DNA of 21,390 nt, from positions 1 through 21,390 of the forward strand of contig CALZAG010000006.1 of the NCBI GenBank assembly GCA_945613045.1, written 5' to 3'. The DNA comes from an uncultured Clostridia bacterium. GTDB lineage: Bacteria; Bacillota; Clostridia; Oscillospirales; Oscillospiraceae. The translations under genes were made by a program, and so were the position numbers. The notes under the pieces were generated by a model. The model saw nothing but the letters and a program-made list of their open reading frames with translations. It had not been told where the DNA came from and searched no databases. This document shows positions 1 to 7,766 of the stretch, piece after piece (the first letter of the stretch is position 1; every line of letters starts with the position of its first letter).

Positions 1-95
1 AGAAAACAGTATGGACGCGTTAAACGGCTTTCGTCCGGCTCTTAAAGGCAGCCGGTAAATTTGCCGATATAAAAATTTCCCGAGGGGTCAAATAT

Positions 96-1151
96 ATGAA
101 GCAGACTGAATTTGGACTTAAGCTTATATCGATAATCCTGTGCATCACGATGGCACTGCCTCTGTGCGCCTGCTCAAACGACGAGCCGAAGCAGAAGCAG
201 GTCTTTGCAATGGACACCGTCATGACTCTCACAGCTTACGGCAAAAACGCCGACGCGGGGCTCGAGGGTGCCGCCGGCATTATAAACTCCCTTGACGGTA
301 TGCTCGACCCCGACTCAGAGGGCAGCTACACAACCCTTTTGAACAATGCCGAGGGCTCGGACGTCGTCGTCAATCCCCAGGTCGCGGAGATGCTCTCCAC
401 TGCCCTGAGCGTATGCAAGCTCTCCGGCGGTGCGCTCGATCTGTCTGTCTACCCCATTTACGAGGCATGGGGCGAATTCAAAGAGGAGACCGGCAGGATC
501 CCCGACAGCGATGAGCTCAGCGCGCTCAGGAAGAATCTTCATTTCTCCGAGATGGAGATCACCGATTTCGAGGGTGAAGCCAACTACTCGGTGCGCATGC
601 CGGCCGGCACTCAGATAAGCTTCGGAGCAGTCGCCAAGGGCTGCGCCTCGAAATATGCCATTGACGCCATGCGCAAGGCCGGCGTTGAAAGCGGCATAGT
701 CTCCCTCGGCGGCAATGTCCAGACGCTCGGTCTCAAGCCCGACGGCTCAAACTGGACGATAGCCGTGGAGGATCCTAATGATACGGGCTCTTACATCGGC
801 ACCCTGAGCGTCGGTGAGACCGCCGTTGTCACAAGCGGCAGCTATCAGCGCTATTTTGTCGGAAACGACGGCGTTAAATACCATCATCTTATCGACCCCT
901 CAACTGGCAAGCCCGCAGAAAACGGTCTCGTTTCCGTAACTGTCGTATGCTCCGACGGCACTTTGGCAGACTGTCTTTCCACTGCCATGTTCATCCTCGG
1001 CGAGGATGCGGCAATTAAATACTGGCGGGATAACGGCGGCTTTGACATGATAATGATCACCGATGATAACCGCGTTGTCTGCACCAGAGGACTTATCGAG
1101 GTGTTTACCCTCACCAATAAGGATAACTATACCGTCAGCATGGTGGAGTGA
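96..1151 (+). CDS. apbE: FAD:protein FMN transferase (ApbE), lipoprotein
   Basis: This 351-residue protein matches the ApbE family, which covalently attaches FMN from FAD to threonines of flavoproteins such as Rnf/Nqr subunits on the outer face of the membrane. A signal peptide with a lipobox is visible (L-C-A-C, lipidated Cys about residue 26), so it should be membrane-anchored outside the cell. Family motifs follow in order: AMDTVMTLTAYG near residue 39, GAVAKG in mid-protein, SLGGN, TSGSYQRYF, HHLIDPSTGKPA and a LADCLSTAMFILG segment near the C-terminus. The ATG is preceded by GAGGGG with suitable spacing. It is the first gene of a run with mpg and recG; its stop lies one base before the next ATG. 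No Rnf target is visible in the window, so the substrate flavoprotein is unknown. Confidence 0.93.
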   Translation: MKQTEFGLKLISIILCITMALPLCACSNDEPKQKQVFAMDTVMTLTAYGKNADAGLEGAAGIINSLDGMLDPDSEGSYTTLLNNAEGSDVVVNPQVAEMLSTALSVCKLSGGALDLSVYPIYEAWGEFKEETGRIPDSDELSALRKNLHFSEMEITDFEGEANYSVRMPAGTQISFGAVAKGCASKYAIDAMRKAGVESGIVSLGGNVQTLGLKPDGSNWTIAVEDPNDTGSYIGTLSVGETAVVTSGSYQRYFVGNDGVKYHHLIDPSTGKPAENGLVSVTVVCSDGTLADCLSTAMFILGEDAAIKYWRDNGGFDMIMITDDNRVVCTRGLIEVFTLTNKDNYTVSMVE

Positions 1152-1152
1152 T

Positions 1153-1656
1153 ATGACAGACCGTGAATTTTTCCGGCAGGATGTTTTGACGCTTGCTCCC
1201 GCGCTTTTGGGCAAGATACTCGTTCGTCGTATGCCCGACGGCAGCGAGATGCGCCTGCGCATAACAGAAACGGAGGCTTACTGCGGCGTTGCGGACACGG
1301 CCTGCCACGCCCACAAGGGCAAGACCGGCCGCAGCGAGATCCTATGGCGCGACGGCGGCACTATCTATGTCTACCTCTGCTACGGTATGCACAACCTCAT
1401 GAACATTGTTTCCGGCCGTGAGGGCGAGCCGCAGGCGGTGCTTATACGCTGCTGCGAGGGCTATGAAGGCCCCGGTAAGCTGACGAAAGCGCTCTGCATC
1501 GACCGCAGCTTCAACGGTGCAGATATCCTCGCCTGCGATGGGCTGCGCCTTGAGGATGACGGCACAAAGGTTAACATAACATTGGATAAGCGCGTCGGTA
1601 TCGCCTATGCGGACGAGGCCGACCGAGAGGCGCTGTGGAGATTTAAGCTGACGTAA
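1153..1656 (+). CDS. mpg: DNA-3-methyladenine glycosylase (AAG/MPG family)
   Basis: This 167-residue protein resembles the monofunctional AAG/MPG glycosylases that excise 3-methyladenine, hypoxanthine and related alkylated or deaminated bases in base excision repair. Visible family features are the N-terminal LAPALLGKILVRR segment, the TETEAY motif that carries the catalytic glutamate, ACHAHKGKT, the GGTIYVYLCYGMHNLMNIV core and GPGKLTKAL near the C-terminus. It is somewhat shorter than the usual 190-200 residues of bacterial members, with a compact C-terminus. I chose the ATG at 1153 because it sits just after the apbE stop and has GGAG a few bases upstream inside apbE; a longer in-frame version would overlap apbE by about 90 bases. 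The recG ATG follows its stop by one base, so the three genes are probably co-transcribed and translationally coupled. Confidence 0.92.
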   Translation: MTDREFFRQDVLTLAPALLGKILVRRMPDGSEMRLRITETEAYCGVADTACHAHKGKTGRSEILWRDGGTIYVYLCYGMHNLMNIVSGREGEPQAVLIRCCEGYEGPGKLTKALCIDRSFNGADILACDGLRLEDDGTKVNITLDKRVGIAYADEADREALWRFKLT

Positions 1657-1657
1657 T

Positions 1658-3712
1658 ATGGCATATTTGGATACTGACGTAAGATACTGCAAGGGCATAG
1701 GCGAGAAGAAGGCGCAGCTGCTGAACAAGCTCGGCGTCTTTACCGTCCATGACCTTGTTTCTTATTTTCCGAGGAAATACGAGGATCGAAGCCAGTTCAA
1801 GCCTATCGCTCTGACCTGCGACGGCGAGGTCGCCTGCATAAAGGCCCTTGTTGCCGATACCCCGCGTCTTATGCGCATCCGCAGGGGCATGGAACTTGTT
1901 AAATTCCGTGTGGTGGACGAGAGCGGTTCGGTTGACATAACATATTTCAACCAGCCATATATGAAGGACGCCGTACATCGAGGCGGCTGTTATAATTTCT
2001 ACGGGAAAGTTATTTTTGCCGGTTCAAAGCGCACCATGTCAAACCCCGTGCATGAGCCGGAGGACGCGCCCTGCGGCGTTACTGGCAGGATCATTCCCCT
2101 GTACAGGCTCACAACGGGGCTTTCGCAGAAGCTGGTCATGAACGCGGTGCGGCAGGCACTTGACGCCTGCGGCGACGAGCTTCCCGAGGTGCTTCCCGAG
2201 AGCCTCAGGAAAAAATACCGGCTTGCGCAGGTAGGCTACGCATACGAAAACATCCACTTCCCCACTGATTTTGAGGCGCTTGAGCTTGCCCGCAGGCGGC
2301 TGATATTCGAGGAGCTTTTCCTGCTGGCGTGTGCGCTCGGCAAAATGAAGGGCGGCCACAGCAAGGCCGAGGGCATAAAAATGCCGCCCGTGGAGCTTCG
2401 GGAGTTTTTTGACTCCCTCCCGTTTTCCCCCACGGGAGCTCAGCTTCGGGCGGTCAGCGAAGCATTGGGCGATATGCAGTCGGGCAAGGCGATGAACAGA
2501 CTCATTCAGGGCGACGTCGGCAGCGGCAAAACCCTCGTGGCTGCGGCTCTGATATGGTATACATGGAAAAATGGCTTCTCAAGCGCCTTTATGGCGCCGA
2601 CGGAGATACTCGCGCAGCAGCATTTCGATACGCTCAGCAGCTTTCTCGCCCCCTTCGGCATGAGGCTCGGGAAGCTCACCGGAGCCATGACCGCAAAGCA
2701 GAAGCGTGAGGTCAAGGCTCAGCTCAAAAACGGCGAGATCGATCTTATCATCGGCACCCACGCCCTTTTTTCCGAGGATGTTGAGTACAGCCGTCTCGGC
2801 CTCGTCGTTACCGACGAGCAGCACCGCTTCGGCGTTAATCAGCGCTCCTCGCTCATCTCCAAGGGTGACCGTCCTCACGTCCTTGTCATGTCCGCGACGC
2901 CCATCCCGAGAACTCTGGCGCTGATTATCTACGGTGATCTGGACATCTCCGTCATCGACGAGCTTCCCCCCGGCAGGCAGAAGGTCGATACCTTCGCCGT
3001 GACCGAGAGCTACAGGACGCGCCTTAACGGCTTTATTCGCAAGCTCGTCGGCGAGGGTCGCCAAGTGTTCGTCGTTTGCCCCATGATAGAGGATAACGAT
3101 GAGCTGCCGCAGAACGTCAAATCGGCGCAGGAGCACGCTGCCGAGCTTCAGAGGTATTTCCCCGATCTCAGGGTCGCCTGCGTCCACGGTGGTATGAAAT
3201 CGAAAGAGAAGAACGATATTATGTCAACCTTCGTTGCCGGAGACACAGACATTCTCGTATCGACTACGGTCATCGAGGTCGGCGTCGACGTTCCCAACGC
3301 GGCTCTCATGATAATAGAGAACGCCGACCGCTTCGGGCTCAGCCAGCTCCACCAGCTTCGCGGCAGAGTAGGCCGCGGCAAGCACAAGAGCTATTGCGTT
3401 TTGGTCTCCGACACCGATAACCCCGACTCGGAGGCACGGCTCAGGATAATGACAAAAACCAACGATGGCTTCAAGATCTCCGAGGAGGACTTGCGGCTTC
3501 GCGGCCCCGGCGATTTCTTCGGCTCGAGGCAGCACGGTCTGCCCGCCATGCACGTTGCCGACCTGTGCTCGGACATGAATGTTTTACAGACCGCTCAGAC
3601 CGCCGCGCAGGAGCTTCTGGCGCAGGATCCCGAGCTCGAGCTGCAGGAGCACGCGGCGCTCAAGGCCGCCGTTGAACGCTTGTTTGATCTCAGCAGCGAC
3701 ACTCTTAACTAA
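1658..3712 (+). CDS. recG: ATP-dependent DNA helicase RecG
   Basis: This is a full-length 684-residue RecG, the superfamily 2 translocase that remodels stalled forks and branch-migrates recombination intermediates. The N-terminal wedge/OB region begins with a helix-hairpin-helix-like GIGEKKAQLLNKLGV and the YFPRKYEDRS motif. Walker A GDVGSGKT is at residues 285-292, the DEQH box with HRFGVNQR at about 386-393, followed by MSATPIPRTLA, the TTVIEVGVDVPNA motif, the QLHQLRGRVGRG motif VI and the LRLRGPGDFFGSRQHG segment typical of RecG. No strong ribosome binding site of its own is seen, and the ATG lies one base after the mpg stop, which suggests translational coupling. A strong bidirectional terminator follows. 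Confidence 0.97.
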   Translation: MAYLDTDVRYCKGIGEKKAQLLNKLGVFTVHDLVSYFPRKYEDRSQFKPIALTCDGEVACIKALVADTPRLMRIRRGMELVKFRVVDESGSVDITYFNQPYMKDAVHRGGCYNFYGKVIFAGSKRTMSNPVHEPEDAPCGVTGRIIPLYRLTTGLSQKLVMNAVRQALDACGDELPEVLPESLRKKYRLAQVGYAYENIHFPTDFEALELARRRLIFEELFLLACALGKMKGGHSKAEGIKMPPVELREFFDSLPFSPTGAQLRAVSEALGDMQSGKAMNRLIQGDVGSGKTLVAAALIWYTWKNGFSSAFMAPTEILAQQHFDTLSSFLAPFGMRLGKLTGAMTAKQKREVKAQLKNGEIDLIIGTHALFSEDVEYSRLGLVVTDEQHRFGVNQRSSLISKGDRPHVLVMSATPIPRTLALIIYGDLDISVIDELPPGRQKVDTFAVTESYRTRLNGFIRKLVGEGRQVFVVCPMIEDNDELPQNVKSAQEHAAELQRYFPDLRVACVHGGMKSKEKNDIMSTFVAGDTDILVSTTVIEVGVDVPNAALMIIENADRFGLSQLHQLRGRVGRGKHKSYCVLVSDTDNPDSEARLRIMTKTNDGFKISEEDLRLRGPGDFFGSRQHGLPAMHVADLCSDMNVLQTAQTAAQELLAQDPELELQEHAALKAAVERLFDLSSDTLN

Positions 3713-3736
3713 TATTATGTAAACTTAATGCCGTGC

Positions 3737-3773
3737 AAAAACCGACTGCCTTTATTAAGGCAGCCGGTTTTTT
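3737..3773 (+). terminator. Bidirectional intrinsic terminator between recG and the DUF1048-like gene
   Basis: The arms CCG-A-CTGCCTT and AAGGCAG-C-CGG pair with one A/C mismatch around a TATT loop (3753-3756). An A-run lies on the left and a T-run on the right, so the hairpin has a U-tract when read from either strand. It lies 24 bases after recG (+) and immediately after the stop of the convergent minus-strand gene at 3775, so it probably serves both. Confidence 0.88.
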
Positions 3774-3774
3774 C

Positions 3775-4431
3775 TCAGTCAAGAGCTTCGTCTAAGATTC
3801 TATATATTATGTAAACTACTACAATGAATGCAAGGATCGCAGCTATGTGCGGGCTCATGAGCACTGCGGTTGTGGAATTCGGTATCAGCAGGTACGCGGC
3901 CGCGGCAATACAAAGCACTGCAATAACGGAAAGTATGATTTTCATCGGCCTTTCGGCAAAAACGTTTTTAGTTATGTAAACCACTATCAGCACTGCCATA
4001 AGCACGATACAGACGCCAGTGATGAGCTCGGATACGGTCAGCGGAACATGAGTCCAGTCCCCGCCTTTAATGAGCTGTCCGATAACACTGAACACTGTCC
4101 ATATGGCGCAGCCTGCGCAGATTGCAGGTAAAACATCCCGGATTCCGGTCAAAACACGCTGTGTCGGGCTCAATTGAGGCATTTCACTTATAACCGCGTC
4201 GCAGAATGCCTTGTAATCCTCCCCTACGATCTCAGCGGCAGAAAGCCCTCTGTTTTCGCCGTCAATCAGCATTTGTGTTATATCACGGCGCACAAGCTCC
4301 TGACTGTAATCGCTTATGTTTCCGTTTCTTATGTAAACCACTATATCTGTCAGCACATCGTTGGTCTCTTTACTTAACTTCTTCTCTGACTCGTTGTTTT
4401 CTTCACGCAGCAACTTTGAACGCTTACTCAT
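3775..4431 (-). CDS. DUF1048-like membrane protein, partner of PadR
   Basis: This 218-residue protein has a soluble N-terminal part and four predicted membrane helices (about 100-121, 133-155, 163-183 and 193-212). The segment around residues 54-78 (MLIDGENRGLSAAEIVGEDY, then KAFCD) resembles the conserved tail of DUF1048 proteins, which are commonly encoded next to PadR regulators; that family assignment is moderate. The ATG at 4431 was chosen because AAGGAGG lies about 9 bases upstream and it overlaps the padR stop by eight bases, indicating translational coupling. Its function is unknown. By analogy with other PadR-linked membrane proteins it could take part in an envelope-stress or transport response controlled by PadR, but this is inference. 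It ends directly before the shared terminator. Confidence 0.75.
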   Translation of the reverse strand: MSKRSKLLREENNESEKKLSKETNDVLTDIVVYIRNGNISDYSQELVRRDITQMLIDGENRGLSAAEIVGEDYKAFCDAVISEMPQLSPTQRVLTGIRDVLPAICAGCAIWTVFSVIGQLIKGGDWTHVPLTVSELITGVCIVLMAVLIVVYITKNVFAERPMKIILSVIAVLCIAAAAYLLIPNSTTAVLMSPHIAAILAFIVVVYIIYRILDEALD

Positions 4432-4756
4432 CGCACTTTTCCTCCTTGAGCAGTCTGTTGACTGCGTTTTCCATCTCTCGATAGCTCTCAACAAAGCCCG
4501 CAAGCTCCTTCTTCCCCGCCTCGCTTAGAGAATAGTACTTGCGCTTGGGGCCAAGCTCCGATGCCCTGTACTCGGTGTGCACAAGGCCGTTTTTTTCAAG
4601 CCTCAGCAGCAGCGGATATATGGTTCCCTCTGCTATCCTTCCGAAGCCGTAGCTGCCGAGAGTTTCGGCTATCTCATAGCCGTAGGTTTCGCGGCGGCCG
4701 ATGATCGCTAATATACAACCCTCCAGGGTTCCCTTCAGCATCTGCGACGGTATCAA
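4424..4756 (-). CDS. PadR family transcriptional regulator
   Basis: This 110-residue protein is a PadR-type winged-helix repressor. The family core is clear: an N-terminal IPSQMLKGTLEGCILAII helix, RRETYGYEIAETL, the wing region AEGTIYPLLLRLEKNGLV, and KRKYYSLSEAGKKEL followed by a C-terminal dimerisation helix. PadR proteins of this group typically begin M-I-P-S-Q-M-L-K-G, which places the start at the TTG at 4756, with AGGTGG 5-10 bases upstream. A longer reading frame upstream encodes non-PadR residues across the promoter and is unlikely. It overlaps the downstream membrane-protein gene by eight bases, so the two form an operon. A good promoter with direct repeats around the -10 lies upstream, suggesting autoregulation. 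The effector is unknown. Confidence 0.9.
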   Translation of the reverse strand: MIPSQMLKGTLEGCILAIIGRRETYGYEIAETLGSYGFGRIAEGTIYPLLLRLEKNGLVHTEYRASELGPKRKYYSLSEAGKKELAGFVESYREMENAVNRLLKEEKCDE

Positions 4757-4779
4757 ATTACCACCTCTATCTTGCTTTA

Positions 4780-4824
4780 CATAGTAGTTGAGTATATTGT
4801 AATGCATAGTAGTCTGCTTGTCAA
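4780..4824 (-). promoter_or_regulatory. padR promoter with direct-repeat operator candidate
   Basis: On the minus strand TTGACA (4824-4819) and TACAAT (4801-4796) are separated by exactly 17 bases, a near-consensus housekeeping promoter. The nonamer ACTACTATG occurs twice in direct orientation, at 4813-4805 inside the spacer and at 4788-4780 just downstream of the -10, with start points 25 bases apart. The placement fits a repressor site, and PadR itself is the obvious candidate. Confidence 0.7.
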
Positions 4825-4843
4825 CAAAAAACTGCTTATAATA

Positions 4844-4883
4844 CACAAAAAATAAAGATGTCTTTTCAAAAAAAGACATCTTT
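4844..4883 (-). terminator. Intrinsic terminator after the spoIIE operon
   Basis: A perfect 13-bp stem (4854-4866 with 4871-4883) has a four-base loop. Read on the minus strand it is followed by ATTTTTTG. It lies 13 bases after the stop of the small membrane protein at 4897 and separates the spoIIE operon from padR. Confidence 0.85.
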
Positions 4884-4896
4884 ACTCTTAACTGAA

Positions 4897-5232
4897 TCAT
4901 ATAAAATACAGCAGTATCAGCGCCGCGGCAATGCCGCTGCCGAACAGCGAGGACAATATCATTATAAGCCCCATATGCTTTTTCGGAGCTTTTTTTGGCT
5001 GCAGTCTTCCCACATAGGAGTCCGCCGCCTGTCTTGCCTCGCTCAAAAGCTGTGTGCGGCTCACGCCTGCGGTCTTCATATAATCCTCGCGGACGATGAA
5101 TATCGCCTCCTCGAACACACGTGGGTCCGGTGATTTCACCACTATCACTCTTTTTGCAACTCCCTTTACCACATCCGCCGCCTCCCGAAATTTTGTCTCT
5201 TGTGCATAGTTTAACCGCTTTTGCATCGTCAT
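4897..5232 (-). CDS. Small tail-anchored protein downstream of spoIIE
   Basis: I do not recognise this 111-residue protein. The N-terminal 80 or so residues are charged and predicted cytosolic, with a stretch DVVKGVAKRVIVVKSPDPRV and the IFIVREDYMK segment. A basic PKKAPKK patch then precedes a single hydrophobic segment of about 24 residues that ends at the C-terminus, so it would be tail-anchored. Its ATG lies 4 bases after the spoIIE stop codon; GGAG lies about 13 bases upstream, inside spoIIE, and AGG is closer, so an alternative ATG at 5226 is also possible. Co-transcription with spoIIE suggests expression at the onset of sporulation. A link to the SpoIIE membrane complex or the asymmetric septum is conceivable but unproven. 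Confidence 0.75.
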   Translation of the reverse strand: MTMQKRLNYAQETKFREAADVVKGVAKRVIVVKSPDPRVFEEAIFIVREDYMKTAGVSRTQLLSEARQAADSYVGRLQPKKAPKKHMGLIMILSSLFGSGIAAALILLYFI

Positions 5233-5236
5233 ATAC

Positions 5237-7570
5237 CTATGACCGCTCCTCAACACGAATTGCCAGCACAGTCATGTCGTCGCAGCTTCCGCAGTTTTTC
5301 TCAGCCTCGCGCAGAGTATCCTTTGCGAGCTTCTTCATATCGGTACCGGCAGAGCCGAGCAGGTCGCGCAGCCATGCGTCATCATCGTCGCCGACGACGC
5401 CGTCCGAGGCGATTATCGCCGTGCTGCCGGGCTTTAGCCGCATCCGCACAACGTCCGGCGCGGTGCCGGCCGAGCCGCTTAGCCCCGGTGCAAAGGTCTC
5501 GCACTTTATTCGGCGGATGCTTTTGCCGTTCATAACGTAGCTGGGCGCGGCGCCGTATTTATAAAAGCAGGTCTCGCCGGTGAACAGGTCGACGCACATC
5601 AGATCCACGGTCGCAAAGCCCCAGTTATCGCCGCATTTTAGCAGCATGACCGAGTTTAGCGTTTTCATTGCCACGGCGGGGTCGATACCCGCGCGCAGGA
5701 ATTTCTCCAGAATGTCAATGACCTCCTGGCTCTCTTTCGCGGCCTCCGGACCGCAGCCCATGCCGTCGGAAAGTATCACACACAGCACGCCTGCGTCGGT
5801 CTTGAAATATGTGCCCCTGTCGCCGCTCACCTTCTCACCCTTTTTCTTCATCGCGGCAATACCCACGGATACCGCCAGAGGCTCCGCCTCCATAAGCGTC
5901 AGCTTCGCGCTGCTGTCTGCGTTGGATCTCGGTCTGCACAGCCGCATTCCCAACACTGTCGACAGCTTATCAAGGTAATCAGGCTCTTTAAGAAGCTTTG
6001 ACAGCGTTCCGCTCTCGATGACCGCTCTCAGCCTGCCCCGCCCGTCGCGGTAAACGGCCGCGTCCGCGTCGATGTCCATGGTCAGCAGATAGCGTATGAG
6101 CCGGCGCTCGGCAAGATGGTCTGCGCCGTTAGTGCCCGCAAGCTCGCGTGATACGGTTTCGAGTATCTCCGCCATGTCCGAGTACTGCCCCCACGCAGTA
6201 TCCCGGCTCTCCCGCAGCCGGGCCGCAAACTGCCGCCGGTATGCAGCCGCCCTGAGCTCACCGTTTACAGCCGTTACGAATGCCTCGGGCGTCCTGCACT
6301 TCTCTGAAAAACGTCTGGGTATGTCTTCGAGCTGCAAGGTTCCCCGCCGGAGCATAGCGCCCGTTGCGTCGTTCAGCGCCGACAGAGTGTCAAGATAATC
6401 CCTGTTCCAGCAGCGGTTTTTCTCCTTGCAGCTAATGCACACCGTATCCGCCGCCCGGTCAAAGACCTTGGCGGGGTCTGAGTCGTTATGCGGCTCCTCC
6501 ACATTTCGCCGCACTATCTCGTAAAGGTTGCTGTAAGCGGTGCTCAGGCTCATCACCCTGCCGGCTACATAGCGGCGCAATCCCGATTCTCCGCTGCCGC
6601 TGACCACGGGCTGGAGTATTGAGCCGGCACGGTTTAAAAAGCCGGAGGGCAGCAGGATAAAGATGACGGAGGCGCAGAACACCTCGAACAGCGAATATAT
6701 CTGCGGCCCCGCGCCCCATGTGCAGGCGACGGCAGAAGCGTTCGCAAGAATGAACGCCAGCAGGAAAACAAGCCTGCCATGGCGATTGAACAGCCCCGAG
6801 AGAAGCCCTGCAAAGGCATACGACATAGTGTAGAAGGGTATCCCGCCCTGAACCATGTCCATCGCAAGGCCGAAGGCCGTGCCCACGGTGCATCCGGTCA
6901 GCATACCGCAGCGCAGGCTGCAGGTCATCACCATGAGCAGGGACAGCAGACGGCCGATCGATATTGCGTCGAAGATCTTAAGTCCGGACAGAGCCATAAG
7001 GAAGGCCGCCACGGTTATGAGCACGGCGCTTGCGTGGCGTGTCTCCTCGGCCTCCGTCGTATTCTCCTGCTCCGACAGCGCCTCGCGGAAGAACCAGCAG
7101 CCGCCGAAGGCAAATGCCGTTTCAAGGAATATTACCGCCGCTGCCGGGGCTTCGGACAGCAGGGTCACGAAGCTTGAGAGCACGCCGGTGGCCAGCGTTA
7201 CCGCCCCTGCGGTGACGGGCGCAAAGAGCCTGCTTTGAAAAATCTTTGAATCCTGAAACGCAAATTCTATGGTGTACACGAGCACCACAGAGGCTAGATA
7301 GCGTATCCCCCATGACAGGCCGCCGCTCACTATGTACCCCAGCGCAGCCCCCGCAAGACAGCATACTCCGTTTAGCCCCGCCCCGGATGCCGCCACCGCG
7401 GCAATACCGAAGGGGCCCGCCGCTCCGAGCAGCCTTGCCCCGGCGAGAACAAATCCGCTGATAAAGTGTATAACCGCCCACGCGCCCGCAATTACCTCCG
7501 GAGAGCTGCGCTCCGCCGCGCTCCTCCTGACCGCCGTTCTGAACGCCGCTATAGAGCCTTTAACATCCAT
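5237..7570 (-). CDS. spoIIE: Stage II sporulation protein E (PP2C-type phosphatase)
   Basis: This 777-residue protein has the full SpoIIE layout. A multi-span membrane domain occupies roughly residues 30-330, a central cytosolic regulatory domain with a Cys-rich CISCKEKNRCW stretch follows, and a C-terminal PP2C phosphatase domain covers about residues 580-777. The phosphatase metal site is visible as ILSDGMGCG (Asp about 602), with TAIIASDGV and the terminal SCDDMTVLAIRV. SpoIIE dephosphorylates the anti-anti-sigma factor SpoIIAA to release sigma-F in the forespore and localises to the asymmetric septum. Two ATGs lie close together. I chose 7570 because GGAGGG sits 6 bases upstream, whereas it directly abuts the one at 7576. 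The gene is followed by a small membrane protein and preceded by a promoter with Spo0A-type spacing. Confidence 0.95.
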   Translation of the reverse strand: MDVKGSIAAFRTAVRRSAAERSSPEVIAGAWAVIHFISGFVLAGARLLGAAGPFGIAAVAASGAGLNGVCCLAGAALGYIVSGGLSWGIRYLASVVLVYTIEFAFQDSKIFQSRLFAPVTAGAVTLATGVLSSFVTLLSEAPAAAVIFLETAFAFGGCWFFREALSEQENTTEAEETRHASAVLITVAAFLMALSGLKIFDAISIGRLLSLLMVMTCSLRCGMLTGCTVGTAFGLAMDMVQGGIPFYTMSYAFAGLLSGLFNRHGRLVFLLAFILANASAVACTWGAGPQIYSLFEVFCASVIFILLPSGFLNRAGSILQPVVSGSGESGLRRYVAGRVMSLSTAYSNLYEIVRRNVEEPHNDSDPAKVFDRAADTVCISCKEKNRCWNRDYLDTLSALNDATGAMLRRGTLQLEDIPRRFSEKCRTPEAFVTAVNGELRAAAYRRQFAARLRESRDTAWGQYSDMAEILETVSRELAGTNGADHLAERRLIRYLLTMDIDADAAVYRDGRGRLRAVIESGTLSKLLKEPDYLDKLSTVLGMRLCRPRSNADSSAKLTLMEAEPLAVSVGIAAMKKKGEKVSGDRGTYFKTDAGVLCVILSDGMGCGPEAAKESQEVIDILEKFLRAGIDPAVAMKTLNSVMLLKCGDNWGFATVDLMCVDLFTGETCFYKYGAAPSYVMNGKSIRRIKCETFAPGLSGSAGTAPDVVRMRLKPGSTAIIASDGVVGDDDDAWLRDLLGSAGTDMKKLAKDTLREAEKNCGSCDDMTVLAIRVEERS

Positions 7571-7606
7571 ATTCATCCCTCCGTAAGTTTACATAAGATA
7601 ATATTT

Positions 7607-7639
7607 ATTATACTTATGTAATTCTCCGAAGCCTGTCAC
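7607..7639 (-). promoter_or_regulatory. Candidate spoIIE promoter with 21-bp spacer
   Basis: On the minus strand a perfect TATAAT lies at 7612-7607. The best -35-like hexamer, GTGACA (7639-7634), lies 21 bases away and no acceptable hexamer exists at 17 bases. In Bacillus subtilis the spoIIE promoter is a sigma-A promoter with this unusual 21-bp spacing that depends on Spo0A~P. Here only a weak 0A-box-like TGTCACA overlaps the -35. The reading is inference from spacing. Confidence 0.5.
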
Positions 7640-7720
7640 AAGGCGCTGTTGATTATTGTTGTTTACAGTGGGGAAATACGGAGAAATATTAATGGGCCCC
7701 AGTATTTAACCGGCGCAGCG

Positions 7721-7756
7721 GAAATAAAAAATGCAGGATTATTATCCTGCATTTTT
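7721..7756 (-). terminator. Intrinsic terminator of the flavoprotein gene
   Basis: A perfect 13-bp stem (7727-7739 with 7744-7756) encloses the loop TATT, starting about 10 bases after the flavoprotein stop at 7767. On the minus strand it ends in a T-run (TTTTTTATTT). It insulates the flavoprotein gene from spoIIE. Confidence 0.9.
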
Positions 7757-7766
7757 AATATATCGC

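Noticed and set aside
1..95. Possible 3' end of an upstream + strand gene (open frame ending in TAA at 56-58), and a small hairpin CCGGCT/AGCCGG at 35-55.
   Set aside because: Only about 18 codons are visible, they match no family I recognise, and another frame also ends nearby. The hairpin has only 6 bp and no T-run. Real coding is possible but cannot be supported.
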